NCBI RefSeq assembly: GCF_001591505.1
Contig: NZ_BCVA01000014.1
Location: forward strand, 1 to 64,000
Origin: Neobacillus niacini NBRC 15566
Lineage (GTDB): Bacteria; Bacillota; Bacilli; Bacillales; Cytobacillaceae
Length of the DNA: 64,000 bases
Reading direction: 5' to 3'
Part shown: one piece after another, positions 53,927-63,317 of the stretch
Layout of the letters: each line of letters opens with the position of its first letter
Numbering within the stretch: the stretch's first letter is position 1
Made by a program: the position numbers and the translations under genes
The notes under the pieces: generated by a model
Told to the model about the DNA's origin: nothing
Database searches by the model: none
What the model saw: only the letters and a program-made list of their open reading frames with translations

Positions 53927-55069
53927 TTAAAGTCGCTCAATGATGGTAGCAGTTGCCATTCCACCACCACAGCACATTACTTGTAATCCGAATTGTTTAT
54001 CCATATCTTCTAATTCATGAAGTAAGGTTGTCATAATTCTCGCGCCACTTGCTCCTGTAGGATGTCCTAATGCAATAGAGCCGCCACGTGGATTAACCTT
54101 TTCCAAATCCGGTTTAAATTCTTTCATCCAAGCTAGGACAACCGATGCAAAAGCTTCATTACATTCAAAAACATCAATATCCCCAACAGTTAGACCTGTT
54201 TTATCGAGAATCCTTCGTGTTATTGGTATAGGTCCATCCAACATCATAGTAGGATCAGATCCTATTACTTCCCGTGCAAGGATTCGAGCCCTTGGCTTTA
54301 AGCCTAAATCCTGTGCTTTCTCGCGGGACATAATTAATACCCCTGCAGCTCCGTCACTGATTTGACTCGAATTTCCTGCCGTTACTTTTCCGTTTTCAGT
54401 AAATGCAGACCTCAGGGAGGATAATTTTTCTAAAGTAGTGCTTGGGCGAATCCCCTCATCATCGCTGATGATTTCTTTTTTCCCGTCTATCCTGAATTCA
54501 TAGGGCAATATTTCTCGTCTAAAATCTCCCTTTTCGCGGGCGATACTGGCTAACTGATGGCTTCGTAATGAGAGCTCATCCATCTGCACCCGTGATATCC
54601 CCCATTTATCAGCTATTCTTTCTGCTGAGATCCCTTGGGAAATCATTTCATATAATTCTGTTAATTCCGTTGGAGGTTCAACACGGTCAGCTCCGATCGG
54701 AATCCGGGTCATATTCTCAATCCCAGCAGCGATAACCACATCATAATCGCCAGCAATCACACCTTGGGCTGCTTGATTGATTGCCTGCTGGGAAGAACCG
54801 CATTTACGATTAATTGTCATTGCGGCTGCTTCTATAGGAAGACCGGCCATTAAAGTGGATATACGAGCGATATTATTTCCTTGCTCTGCGGTTTGTGTAA
54901 CGCAGCCGACAATAACATCCCTTATCTCCTTCGGATCAAATTTCACCTTTTCCACTAAACCTTTAAGTAATGAACTAAGCATATATTCAGGACGTGTATT
55001 CGTATAGATACCGTTTCTTTTTCCTGTAGGAAGGCGTAACGCCTCTACAATAACTGCTTCTCTAACCAT
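53927..55069 (-). CDS. thiolase (acetyl-CoA acyltransferase)
   Basis: This 380-residue thiolase cleaves 3-oxoacyl-CoA, the last step of beta-oxidation. It has the nucleophile Cys90 (NRKCGSSQQA), the C-terminal GHPTGASGAR with the catalytic His, and the second Cys in MCCGGGMATATI. The ATG at 55069 has an AAGGGAGA ribosome binding site. It lies upstream of a CoA-transferase and AtuA in the same unit. Chain-length specificity cannot be read. Confidence 0.93.
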   Translation of the reverse strand: MVREAVIVEALRLPTGKRNGIYTNTRPEYMLSSLLKGLVEKVKFDPKEIRDVIVGCVTQTAEQGNNIARISTLMAGLPIEAAAMTINRKCGSSQQAINQAAQGVIAGDYDVVIAAGIENMTRIPIGADRVEPPTELTELYEMISQGISAERIADKWGISRVQMDELSLRSHQLASIAREKGDFRREILPYEFRIDGKKEIISDDEGIRPSTTLEKLSSLRSAFTENGKVTAGNSSQISDGAAGVLIMSREKAQDLGLKPRARILAREVIGSDPTMMLDGPIPITRRILDKTGLTVGDIDVFECNEAFASVVLAWMKEFKPDLEKVNPRGGSIALGHPTGASGARIMTTLLHELEDMDKQFGLQVMCCGGGMATATIIERL

Positions 55070-55132
55070 AAACTTCTCCCTTCAAACTTTCTTAAAATAC
55101 ATTGGTCTATGCGAGATCGCTTGAAATATTAC

Positions 55133-55978
55133 TTAATATTCATAAAACCCTTTGCCCTTCTTTTTCCCTAAATATCCCAAGGCCACCATTTGCTTTAAAT
55201 ACGTTGGGGATTTAAACCGTTCCCCATAATTTTCTTCCATAGATGTCAATGCTTTTAGTCCAGTATCAAGACCAGCGAGGTCAGCTAACTGAAATGGACC
55301 CATAGGGTGCTTAAAAGCTAAACGCATGGCCTTATCAATATCTTCAATGGTAGCTACGCCCTCTTCATAAAGACGAAAAGCTTCAGCTCGTTGTGCTAAT
55401 AAAAGCCTGGTTGTAATAAACCCGGGAGTATCTTTATTACAAACAACAGTTTCTTTTCCGATTGTGTGACAAAACGTTTGAACAGTTTGTAATGTTTCTT
55501 CTGAAGTCTCTAAACCTTTTATAATTTCTACTAGTTTCATAACGGGTACAGGATTAAAGAAATGGGTTCCGATTATTTTTTCCTTACGTAATACTTTAGA
55601 ACCGATTAACGTTACACTTAATTGGGAGGTATTTGTGGCTAGGATTGTTTCTGGAGGACAAATCTCATCTAGTTGCTGAAACAGTTCCTGTTTCAAAGAA
55701 AGTACTTCTGGTATCGCTTCAATGACTAAGTCCGATTCTTTTACACTTTCATATAAATTTGTCTTTACCTGTATTTTCTGTATACACTTTTTCTTTTCTG
55801 TCTCTGTAATTTTTTCAGATTTAATCATAAGATTTAAACTTCTATCTATATTTTGCAGCCCTTTTTCTAGCATATCGTGATTAATATCTCGTAAAACGAC
55901 ATTATAGCCAGATAATGCTGCTATCTGGGCAATTCCATGACCCATAATACCAGCACCTATTACTGAAATATTTTGCAT
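55133..55978 (-). CDS. 3-hydroxyacyl-CoA dehydrogenase (3-hydroxybutyryl-CoA dehydrogenase type)
   Basis: This 281-residue NAD-dependent dehydrogenase oxidises 3-hydroxyacyl-CoA to 3-oxoacyl-CoA. The Rossmann motif is GAGIMGHGIAQIAA (residues 7-20), and the catalytic His-Glu pair lies in GTHFFNPVPVMKLVEI. It ends with KKKGKGFYEY, the usual end of PaaH/Hbd proteins. It lies between the second acyl-CoA ligase and the thiolase, so the unit encodes a complete beta-oxidation spiral. Confidence 0.95.
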   Translation of the reverse strand: MQNISVIGAGIMGHGIAQIAALSGYNVVLRDINHDMLEKGLQNIDRSLNLMIKSEKITETEKKKCIQKIQVKTNLYESVKESDLVIEAIPEVLSLKQELFQQLDEICPPETILATNTSQLSVTLIGSKVLRKEKIIGTHFFNPVPVMKLVEIIKGLETSEETLQTVQTFCHTIGKETVVCNKDTPGFITTRLLLAQRAEAFRLYEEGVATIEDIDKAMRLAFKHPMGPFQLADLAGLDTGLKALTSMEENYGERFKSPTYLKQMVALGYLGKKKGKGFYEY

Positions 55979-56013
55979 TTTACTCCTCCTTACGAACTGT
56001 TCTCTAATAGCAA

Positions 56014-57561
56014 TTATTTAATTGTGGTTAAATATTTTGTTTTTAAAGCGTGTTTTTGTATTTTTCCGGTTGTATTACGTGGCAGCTCTTGCACTAGAAT
56101 AATTTGTTTAGGCAATTTAAATTTTGCTAGTCTTTCAGCTAACCAAAGTTGTAGTGACTCAATTGAAAAATTTTCTTCTGAAACAACAAATGCAATAGGG
56201 ACTTCTCCCCATTTACTATCTGCAACACTTGTCACGGCTACCTCTCTAACACCTTCATATTGCTCTATGACTTTTTCAATTTCACGAGGATAAACATTCA
56301 GTCCGCCAGAAATCATCATATCTTTTTTACGGTCCACAATATAAACATATCCATCACTATCTATCATTCCAATATCACCGGTATACAACCAACCATCTTT
56401 TATGGTTTCTTTCGTAGATTCAGGGTTTTTCCAATAACCTTCCATTATATTTTTGCCATGAGCAATAATTTCTCCAGTTTCACCAGCATTTACTTCAATT
56501 CCAGCGTCATCTACAATTTTCAGACTAATACCTAACATTTGCTTCCCAACTGAGTTTAATATTTTTTCATACTTTTGATCATGTAAAGCTAATAGATGAT
56601 CTTCAGGTTTAAGACCTGTGAGCATAGGGCTTGCTTCAGTTAATCCATATCCATTCCAAAACTTACATTGAAAGGCATCCATCGCTTTCTGTAAGAGGGG
56701 AATAGGCATTGGAGCTGCTCCATACGTAATCATTTCAAGATGACTAAAAAGATTAGAATCAAAATTTTCCGACTCTAACAGACTAGAAATCATCGTTGGC
56801 ACTAATAGAGCCTGAGTGATTTGATATTTTCCTATCATTTGGAAAACTGTATCAGGGTCGAATTTTTTTAAAATAACATGGGTAGCTCCAGCAAATGCCA
56901 GGCTAAATACTCTTGAACCTGCTGACAGATGACACATCGGAGCCACGTTTAAAAAACGATCATGTTGGCGAATGTTTCCTTCTACAACAGATGTCCAGGA
57001 ATTTGCCATTATATTCCGATTCGATATCATCACACCCTTTGGTGTTCCTGTTGTACCTGAAGTATAGATTTGTAAGACGATATCACGTTCATATATTGTG
57101 TTATTATCATATTTATCTGGGGCCTCTTGTACTAGGTTTTCATAGGACAAACCAACTAGGACATTTTCCTCAGATTGAAGTTCAACACCATACCTGATAC
57201 CAGTCACTTTTAAAATCTCCTCTAACCATCCTGCATGGTCAGAATCAACAAAAATGGCACTCGCTTCTGCATCTTTAATAATCGAACAAATTTCAACTAC
57301 TGTTAATCGATAATTAATTGGTACAGCGACCGAACCCGTTAGAGCGGAAGCAAAAAATAGTTCAGGAATATAGCCATTATTCTGAGATAAAATGACAAAC
57401 CGATCGCCTTTTCGTAATCCTAATTTATCTGTTAATACATTCGATACACGTTGAACCCGAGAAAAGAACTCGCGATAAGTAAGATGACGCTCATTAGAAA
57501 TGATCGCAAGTTTCCTAGGATTGACCTTATTATGATGGTTTAAAATATCTTTTACTAACAA
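56014..57561 (-). CDS. class I adenylate-forming acyl-CoA ligase, copy 2
   Basis: This 515-residue AMP-forming ligase has YTSGTTGTPKGV near residue 165, GYGLTEASPM (A5), DGWLYTGDIG and KDMMISGGLNVYPREIE, and the catalytic Lys in LPRNTTGKIQKH. It resembles long-chain or O-succinylbenzoate/fatty acid-CoA ligases. The start is TTG 57561 with an AGAGGGTGAT ribosome binding site. It is the second gene after operator copy 5 and would activate the free acid for beta-oxidation. Confidence 0.92.
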   Translation of the reverse strand: MLVKDILNHHNKVNPRKLAIISNERHLTYREFFSRVQRVSNVLTDKLGLRKGDRFVILSQNNGYIPELFFASALTGSVAVPINYRLTVVEICSIIKDAEASAIFVDSDHAGWLEEILKVTGIRYGVELQSEENVLVGLSYENLVQEAPDKYDNNTIYERDIVLQIYTSGTTGTPKGVMISNRNIMANSWTSVVEGNIRQHDRFLNVAPMCHLSAGSRVFSLAFAGATHVILKKFDPDTVFQMIGKYQITQALLVPTMISSLLESENFDSNLFSHLEMITYGAAPMPIPLLQKAMDAFQCKFWNGYGLTEASPMLTGLKPEDHLLALHDQKYEKILNSVGKQMLGISLKIVDDAGIEVNAGETGEIIAHGKNIMEGYWKNPESTKETIKDGWLYTGDIGMIDSDGYVYIVDRKKDMMISGGLNVYPREIEKVIEQYEGVREVAVTSVADSKWGEVPIAFVVSEENFSIESLQLWLAERLAKFKLPKQIILVQELPRNTTGKIQKHALKTKYLTTIK

Positions 57562-57587
57562 AATATCACCCTCTATTCCGGAAACAC

Positions 57588-58361
57588 CTATTTACCATTA
57601 AAGGTAGGTTTTCTTTTTTCTAAGAAAGCGCTTACTCCCTCATTCTTATCAATTGTCGAACATAATTTTGAGAAGAGTTCACCTTCTTTATTTAATCCTT
57701 CTATTAACCCAATATTTATTCCTTGATTAATACTGATTTTGCTATATTGAACGGCTAAGGGAGCTTTTTTTGTTATGATTTTAGCAATTTTTTCAGCCTC
57801 ATTTAACAAGTTCTCCTGATTGACCACCATTTGAATAATACCCAGCTTTTCTGCTTCATCTGATGTAATCAGCTTCCCAGTATAAATCATTAGTTTTGCG
57901 AGTCCTGGGGAAACAAGCTTTGGCAGTCTCTGTGTTCCACCTCCGCCTGGGATCACCCCTAACCCCACTTCAGGTAAACCAAACTTTGCATTCTGTGTCG
58001 CAATACAAATATCACAACACATTGCAATTTCAAAACCTCCACCTAATGCTGAAGCATTTATTGCAGCAATAATTGGTATCGGATAGTTCTCAATATAAGA
58101 AAATAATTTTCTGCTTTTATTTACCCGATTTCTTCCACTTTCTTCATTTAATTTTGCTAATTCCTTTATGTCTGCTCCTGCGACAAAAGTCTTTTCACCT
58201 GTGCCGGTCAAGATGATGACGTGATTGTTATCCTTTAATGATTCTAAGACAACTTGTAGTTCATGCTTCACTTCATCACTTAATGCATTAACTGGTGGAT
58301 TGTCTATCTGAATAATGGCATATTTTTCCTTTTGATGTACTTTGTGAAATTTAAAGCTCAT
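57588..58361 (-). CDS. enoyl-CoA hydratase/isomerase family protein
   Basis: This 257-residue crotonase hydrates 2-enoyl-CoA. Both catalytic Glu positions are retained: GGGFEIAMCCD and GLPEVGLGVIPGGGGTQ. The oxyanion-hole segment is FVAGADIKELA. It is the first gene after operator copy 5, with a GAGGT ribosome binding site. Near its 3' end a 12-of-14 cre match (57623-57636) is found on the coding sequence. Confidence 0.93.
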   Translation of the reverse strand: MSFKFHKVHQKEKYAIIQIDNPPVNALSDEVKHELQVVLESLKDNNHVIILTGTGEKTFVAGADIKELAKLNEESGRNRVNKSRKLFSYIENYPIPIIAAINASALGGGFEIAMCCDICIATQNAKFGLPEVGLGVIPGGGGTQRLPKLVSPGLAKLMIYTGKLITSDEAEKLGIIQMVVNQENLLNEAEKIAKIITKKAPLAVQYSKISINQGINIGLIEGLNKEGELFSKLCSTIDKNEGVSAFLEKRKPTFNGK

Positions 58362-58398
58362 ATGGTAACCTCTTTCCCGATTTATTTTATATAAAATA

Positions 58399-58414
58399 AA
58401 AGTGAGATTACTTT
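58399..58414. promoter_or_regulatory. TetR-type operator palindrome, copy 5
   Basis: AAAGTGAGATTACTTT has perfect arms and two mismatches in the core. It lies 37 nt upstream of the enoyl-CoA hydratase gene, the first gene of the unit that includes tetR, so it implies autoregulation. Confidence 0.78.
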
Positions 58415-58512
58415 CAGTTTTATTTTATAACAGCGTAAATATATTGTAAACTAAAAAGTCGATATTTTTAGAATTGTCCAAAAATTTTTGTAAGAACTTT
58501 ACTATAACTAGT

Positions 58513-58553
58513 AAAAAGATGACAAAGTTAACTATTCTTACTTTGTCACCTCT
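58513..58553 (-). terminator. Rho-independent terminator after the DUF35 gene
   Basis: On the minus strand a 9-bp perfect stem (58540-58548 with 58520-58528), extendable by AAAGA/TCTTT, is followed by a T-run. It separates the units of operators 5 and 6. Confidence 0.88.
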
Positions 58554-58579
58554 TTAATTTCCTTATAACAGAATCAACT

Positions 58580-58984
58580 CTAAACAAGCTCAAACTTAGG
58601 TAATACCATCCCTTCTTGCTTTTGAAATATTACCTTAACATCCATATCACATCGTACTTCCTCAACATCACAATTAATAATATTAGACATCAACCTTACA
58701 CCCTCATCTAATTCTATTAATGCGACAATATATGGTACATCCTCTATAAGGGAAGGGTGTGCGGCCCGGCGTGCAATGGTATACGAGTACACTTTGCCTT
58801 TTCCACTTGCTTCAACCCAATTTAGCTGGTCTGACATACAATGAGGGCAAACCTCTCTTGGGTAAAAAATATGATTCTTACAATCATTACATTTTTGAAT
58901 TAACAGTTTCCCTTCACTGCAGCCATCCCAAAAGGTTTTAGAATCACCATCAGGTGTTGGAATTGGTTTTTTGTATTCAGTCAT
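58580..58984 (-). CDS. Zn-ribbon OB-fold (DUF35) protein
   Basis: This 134-residue acyl-CoA-associated protein has an N-terminal zinc ribbon (Cys32, Cys35, Cys46 and Cys49 in CNDC and CPHC) and a C-terminal OB-fold (GKGKVYSYTI; VALIELDEGVRLMSNI). Such proteins pair with thiolase-like proteins and are required by some of them, as in the ChsH2-Ltp2 aldolase. It starts 4 nt after the thiolase-like gene, so the two almost certainly work together. Confidence 0.92.
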   Translation of the reverse strand: MTEYKKPIPTPDGDSKTFWDGCSEGKLLIQKCNDCKNHIFYPREVCPHCMSDQLNWVEASGKGKVYSYTIARRAAHPSLIEDVPYIVALIELDEGVRLMSNIINCDVEEVRCDMDVKVIFQKQEGMVLPKFELV

Positions 58985-58988
58985 AACT

Positions 58989-60158
58989 TTAATCCCTCCC
59001 TAAAATACACGTAGAAGAAGTGGAAAGCGAGCCGCCTATACCATTAACCAACGCTATTTTTGCACCTTCTACTTGCCTTTCGGCACATTCCCCGCGCAAT
59101 TGGCGGACAGCTTCAATTAATAAAAATATGCCATACATCCCAGGGTGTGCATAGGAAAGACCCCCGCCGTTTGTGTTTAATGGAAAAACTCCGCCAGGGG
59201 CAGTTCTTTGATTGGCAACGAAGTCCCCTCCTTCTCCAGGCTTGCAAAAACCAAGGGCTTCAAGGGTGAGCAAAACAGTAATAGTAAAAGAATCATAGAT
59301 TTCAACCACATCAATATCATCATGTGTAACTCCTGCCATCTCAAATGCCGCTTTTCCAGATTTCTGCGCCGATGTGACCGTTGCTAAATCAGGCATTGCA
59401 TGAATTGACCAATGGGAATGTGATTCTCCCTGGCCCAATATCCAGATAGGTTTCTTTCGACAATCCTTTGCTCGTTCGGCTGAAACTAATACAATCGCTC
59501 CTGCGCCATCGGTTACAAGACAGCAATCCAACAAATGCAGTGGATCACTAATCATTTTAGAATTTAACACATCATCTATCGATAAAGGTTCTCGCTTTGT
59601 AGCTTCTGGATTGAGCTGTGCCCATTTTCTTGTGGCTACAGCAATCTCAGCAAGGTGCTCTTGTTTTGTGCCGTACTGATGCATATGTCTATGAGCTGCC
59701 ATTGCATAGGCACCTACTGGGTTTGGCAATCCAAAAGGTGTTTCATATTGCCCTGTAAGAGTAGTTGGTTTAACAGGCAGCCTCACGCTATCTGAGGCTT
59801 GCGTACTTCCATATAATATCAAAGCCACTTCGCACAATCCCGATTGGATTGCAGCTGCTGCATGGCCAACATGTGCTTCAAATGATGAACCACCTATTTG
59901 TGTGGAATCCGAATATCTTGGCTGTATCCCTAAATATTCACCGATAACAGCAGAAGGAAATTGCCCAACTCCAGGCAATCCCCATAATCCTGCTGTAAAT
60001 AATCCATCCACTTCTTCTTTTTTAATTCCTGCGTCATCTAATGCCCTTTTAGCTGCCATAGCCTGTATTTGAAAAACGGATTTGTTTCCTATAACTTTGC
60101 CGTTTTCTAACTCGACATCTCCGACCCCCACAATAGCGGCTGCCCTTTTTATTGACAT
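58989..60158 (-). CDS. thiolase-like (SCP-x/Ltp family) protein lacking the nucleophilic Cys
   Basis: This 389-residue thiolase-fold protein belongs to the lipid-transfer protein/acetyl-CoA acetyltransferase branch. Where thiolases have the acylated Cys, it reads STQIGGSSFEAHVGHAA (residues 85-101), with Ser. It keeps the EIYDSFTITVLLTLEALGFC and NTNGGGLSYAHPGM motifs. Relatives such as Ltp2 are retro-aldolases that cleave side chains together with a DUF35 protein, so an aldolase-like or other non-thiolytic C-C cleavage is possible here. The DUF35 partner follows at 4 nt. Confidence 0.88.
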   Translation of the reverse strand: MSIKRAAAIVGVGDVELENGKVIGNKSVFQIQAMAAKRALDDAGIKKEEVDGLFTAGLWGLPGVGQFPSAVIGEYLGIQPRYSDSTQIGGSSFEAHVGHAAAAIQSGLCEVALILYGSTQASDSVRLPVKPTTLTGQYETPFGLPNPVGAYAMAAHRHMHQYGTKQEHLAEIAVATRKWAQLNPEATKREPLSIDDVLNSKMISDPLHLLDCCLVTDGAGAIVLVSAERAKDCRKKPIWILGQGESHSHWSIHAMPDLATVTSAQKSGKAAFEMAGVTHDDIDVVEIYDSFTITVLLTLEALGFCKPGEGGDFVANQRTAPGGVFPLNTNGGGLSYAHPGMYGIFLLIEAVRQLRGECAERQVEGAKIALVNGIGGSLSTSSTCILGRD

Positions 60159-60233
60159 TTATAAATCGTCCTTCCCCAAATATATTCCGAAATTTCATTT
60201 AAAAGGTTTTTTGAACTTTTCTTTCTCTTACTA

Positions 60234-60995
60234 CTATTCTACTGTTTTGCCGCCGTCAACAAAATAAGTCTGACCAGTAATATAATCAGAAACCTTGGCA
60301 GCCAAATACACTGCCATGGACGAAATATCCTTTGCTTCTCCTAAACGTCTTTGCGGTATCATTTTAAGCATTCGGTCTAAGGCTTTCGGATCCGATAGAT
60401 CTTTTTTATTTATGTCCGTTGCAATTAACCCTGGTGCGATAGAGTTAACCTGAATATTGTAACGAGCCCATTCATTTGCGAGTGACCTGGTGAGGTGCAT
60501 AACAGCCGCCTTGCTCGCTGCATAGGGTGCAATATTTCGATAAGCTCTTGAACCTCCGATTGAAGAGATATTGATGATTTTTCCAGTCTTTTGAGGAATC
60601 ATAATTTCAGCAGCTTGTTGACTGCAAAAAAACAGCCCCTTTAAGTTGATATTGAATATATAATCCCATTCTTCTTCTGTCACATTAATGGCTTGATTAG
60701 TAGAATTAGCCCCGGCATTATTTACTAGAATATCAAGTTTTCCAAATTCTTGAAAAGTAGTTTTAAACATTGCTTTAATTTCATTTAGGTTGGAGACATC
60801 CGCAGAAATTGGTAGTGCCCTTCGGTTCATTAGGCTGACTTCATGTGCAATTTCTTCACATTTTCCGATGTCCCTGCCAACAATAACAACATCCGCACCT
60901 TGTGCTGCGTAATCTTTTACTATTTGTGCACCAATCCCTCTACTTCCTCCTGTGACTAATGCAACCTTACCTGTTAAGTCTAGTAATTTTTCCAA
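60234..60995 (-). CDS. SDR family oxidoreductase
   Basis: This 253-residue short-chain dehydrogenase has TGGSRGIG (residues 15-22), VNNAGAN, the catalytic YAASK and YITGQTYFVDGG. The start is TTG 60995 with AGGAGG 10 nt upstream. It lies between the ACAD and the thiolase-like genes in the unit of operator copy 6, and probably oxidises a hydroxyl of an acyl-CoA intermediate (inference). Confidence 0.92.
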   Translation of the reverse strand: MEKLLDLTGKVALVTGGSRGIGAQIVKDYAAQGADVVIVGRDIGKCEEIAHEVSLMNRRALPISADVSNLNEIKAMFKTTFQEFGKLDILVNNAGANSTNQAINVTEEEWDYIFNINLKGLFFCSQQAAEIMIPQKTGKIINISSIGGSRAYRNIAPYAASKAAVMHLTRSLANEWARYNIQVNSIAPGLIATDINKKDLSDPKALDRMLKMIPQRRLGEAKDISSMAVYLAAKVSDYITGQTYFVDGGKTVE

Positions 60996-61014
60996 AATAG
61001 GTTAGCCTCCTGTC

Positions 61015-62220
61015 CTATTGATATTTTTTAATTTCTAATTTAGCAATAGTAGTTTTATGGACTTCATCTGGACCGTCAGAAATTCGAGTAGTTCTGGCCT
61101 TTGCCCACAATTTTGCCATCGGGAATGTATCACTAACTCCGCCGCCGCCATGTACTTGGATTGCTCGATCGATTACCTTAAGTGCCATTGAGGGTGCTGC
61201 TACCTTTATCATCGCTATTTCACCCCGAGCTTTTTTGTTTCCAACGGTATCCATCATGTAGGCTGCTCTTTGAGTGAGTAAGCGTGCCTGGTCAATCTCA
61301 ACTCTTGATTCAGCTATCCAATTACGTATAACACCTTGCTCAATTAATGGTTTTCCAAAAGTAACCCGTTGTTGCGCTCTTTTAATCATGTATTCCAAAG
61401 AGCGTTCTGCAGAGCCAATCAGGCGCATACAATGATGAATTCTCCCCGGTCCAAGTCTTCCTTGAGCAATAGCGAATCCTTTTCCTTCAGCCCATAAAAT
61501 ATTCGAAGACGGTACCCGTACATTGTCAAAAATCACTTCACTATGCCCATGTGGCGCGTCATCATAACCAAAAACGGATAAATGCTGGATGATTTTTACT
61601 CCTGGCGTATCTTTTGGTACAAGTATCATAGATTGCTGATCATACTTAGGTGCTGTTGGGTCCGTTTTGCCCATGACGATTAATATTTTACAATTTTCAT
61701 AGGCAATACCAGAAGACCACCATTTTCGTCCATTAATGACATAACTGTCACCGTCTTTTCTTATACTTGTTTGAATGTTCGTCGCATCAGAGGAGGCAAC
61801 CTCGGGTTCTGTCATACAGAATGTTGACCGAATCGTTCCAGCTAGTAATGGTTTGAGCCATTTCTCTTTTTGTTCCTCTGTTCCAAACTTCTCTAGTATT
61901 TCCATATTTCCAGTATCAGGAGCCGCGCAATTAAACACCTCAGGTGCCATTAACGAACGTCCCATGATTTCCATTAATGACGAAAACTCTAAATTTGTTA
62001 ATCCTACTCCGTGTTCATAATCAGGCATGAACAAATTCCACAGTCCAGCATTTTTAGCTTTTGCTTTCAATTCCTCCAAAATCGGCGGAACCTGCCAACG
62101 ATTTTCATTTTGATTTAATTGTTCTTCAAATAAGTTTTCATTGGGATAAATATACTCTTCCATAAATGCCGTAATTTCATTTTCCAACCTTACGAGTTTT
62201 TCTGACTTTTCAAATATCAT
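61015..62220 (-). CDS. acyl-CoA dehydrogenase, ACAD10/11-like branch
   Basis: This 401-residue FAD enzyme has the ACAD10/11-type features [44 protein letters not shown] and [11 protein letters not shown], in which the usual catalytic Glu region is DGPDE. In mammals and in the levulinate pathway of Pseudomonas (LvaC), this type works with an APH-like kinase on 4-hydroxyacyl-CoA. The kinase gene lies 21 nt upstream here, so the same chemistry is plausible. The ribosome binding site is GGAGGGTAAG. Confidence 0.9.
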   Translation of the reverse strand: MIFEKSEKLVRLENEITAFMEEYIYPNENLFEEQLNQNENRWQVPPILEELKAKAKNAGLWNLFMPDYEHGVGLTNLEFSSLMEIMGRSLMAPEVFNCAAPDTGNMEILEKFGTEEQKEKWLKPLLAGTIRSTFCMTEPEVASSDATNIQTSIRKDGDSYVINGRKWWSSGIAYENCKILIVMGKTDPTAPKYDQQSMILVPKDTPGVKIIQHLSVFGYDDAPHGHSEVIFDNVRVPSSNILWAEGKGFAIAQGRLGPGRIHHCMRLIGSAERSLEYMIKRAQQRVTFGKPLIEQGVIRNWIAESRVEIDQARLLTQRAAYMMDTVGNKKARGEIAMIKVAAPSMALKVIDRAIQVHGGGGVSDTFPMAKLWAKARTTRISDGPDEVHKTTIAKLEIKKYQ

Positions 62221-62241
62221 TATTCTTACCCTCCATATACT

Positions 62242-63297
62242 TTATAAATTTTTATTCTGGGTTAGTTTTTCTGCATAAATGATGAGATTTTTAACACTAT
62301 CCTGGAATTTAGCAAAACGGTAATCTTGTGTGGCACCGGTTTTGTATCGATAGTAGATTTGTTGTTGAGTGACAGCTATTTTGAAGTAAGCTAAGGCAAG
62401 ATAGTAATTAAAAGAGGATATATCACGATTCGTTTTATTAGCATAGCTTTCTAGAAATTCCTTTCTACTAATAAAACCAGCTTGGGCAGTAGTTGTTTCT
62501 AAGCTATTTTTTAGTAAATCAGAATCCGTTACTTCAACCCAATAACTTAATGAAGCGGCGAGGTCGAATAAAGGGTCCCCAATGGTAGCCATCTCCCAAT
62601 CTAAAATAGCCGTAATAGATTTGGAGTCGTCGGAAAGTAAAACATTATTTAACTTAAAGTCGTGGTGGATAAGGGTTGGTTCTTGAGGTTTTGGGATGTT
62701 ATTAGCCAGCCATTTAATTAAATGATCAATAACCTTTATGTCATCTGTTTTATATCTGTCATATCTGTTTATCCAATTTTGAAGTCTTCTTTCAATGAAA
62801 CCCTGTGGATAACCAAAATTCTCTAAACCAGCTTTTTTGTAATCCACATTATGAAGTTCTACGATAGCGTCGATCATTAGTTGTGAAATAAGTTGTTTAT
62901 CTTGGATGGTCATATTTTTTTTACGTATCAAATCGTCATTAAGGGTCAGCCCTTTCTTACGTTCCATGATATAAAAAGGACTACCTATAATTGTTTTATC
63001 GTCACTGTAAATATAAGGCTTTGGCGCTAATGGAAAACAAGTATAAAGATTATTTAATAATTCGTACTCTCTTTTCATGTCGTGTGCCTTTGGCGGTAAT
63101 GGCCCAAATGGCGGTCTTCTTAATACTGCTTCCCATTCACCCATTCGGATTTCATAGGTTAAATTCGATTTCCCTGAAGGAAATTGTCTTACCTCTATAT
63201 TATCATCAGGAATATCCGACAATTGATTTAATACAAACTGTTTAAGGGATTTCTGGTCTATTCCTTCTCCCTGTCTAATGGGAATGGTTTCATTCAT
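62242..63297 (-). CDS. APH-like acyl-CoA kinase (phosphotransferase family, ACAD10/LvaA type)
   Basis: This 351-residue protein of the aminoglycoside phosphotransferase fold has an intact catalytic loop HHDFKLNN (His212, Asp213, Asn218) and metal Asp233 in ILDWEMATIGDP. The segment VLRRPPFGPLPPKAHDMKREY is typical of kinases fused or paired with ACAD10/11-type dehydrogenases, not of antibiotic-resistance enzymes. It probably phosphorylates the hydroxyl of a hydroxyacyl-CoA. It is the first gene after operator copy 6, with a perfect AGGAGG ribosome binding site. Confidence 0.9.
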   Translation of the reverse strand: MNETIPIRQGEGIDQKSLKQFVLNQLSDIPDDNIEVRQFPSGKSNLTYEIRMGEWEAVLRRPPFGPLPPKAHDMKREYELLNNLYTCFPLAPKPYIYSDDKTIIGSPFYIMERKKGLTLNDDLIRKKNMTIQDKQLISQLMIDAIVELHNVDYKKAGLENFGYPQGFIERRLQNWINRYDRYKTDDIKVIDHLIKWLANNIPKPQEPTLIHHDFKLNNVLLSDDSKSITAILDWEMATIGDPLFDLAASLSYWVEVTDSDLLKNSLETTTAQAGFISRKEFLESYANKTNRDISSFNYYLALAYFKIAVTQQQIYYRYKTGATQDYRFAKFQDSVKNLIIYAEKLTQNKNL

Positions 63298-63317
63298 TTA
63301 GATTCCTCCTAAAAGTA

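Noticed and set aside
62242-63297. Aminoglycoside resistance kinase
   Set aside because: The catalytic loop is shared, but the VLRRPPFGPLPPKAHD segment and the adjacent ACAD place it with acyl-CoA-linked kinases.
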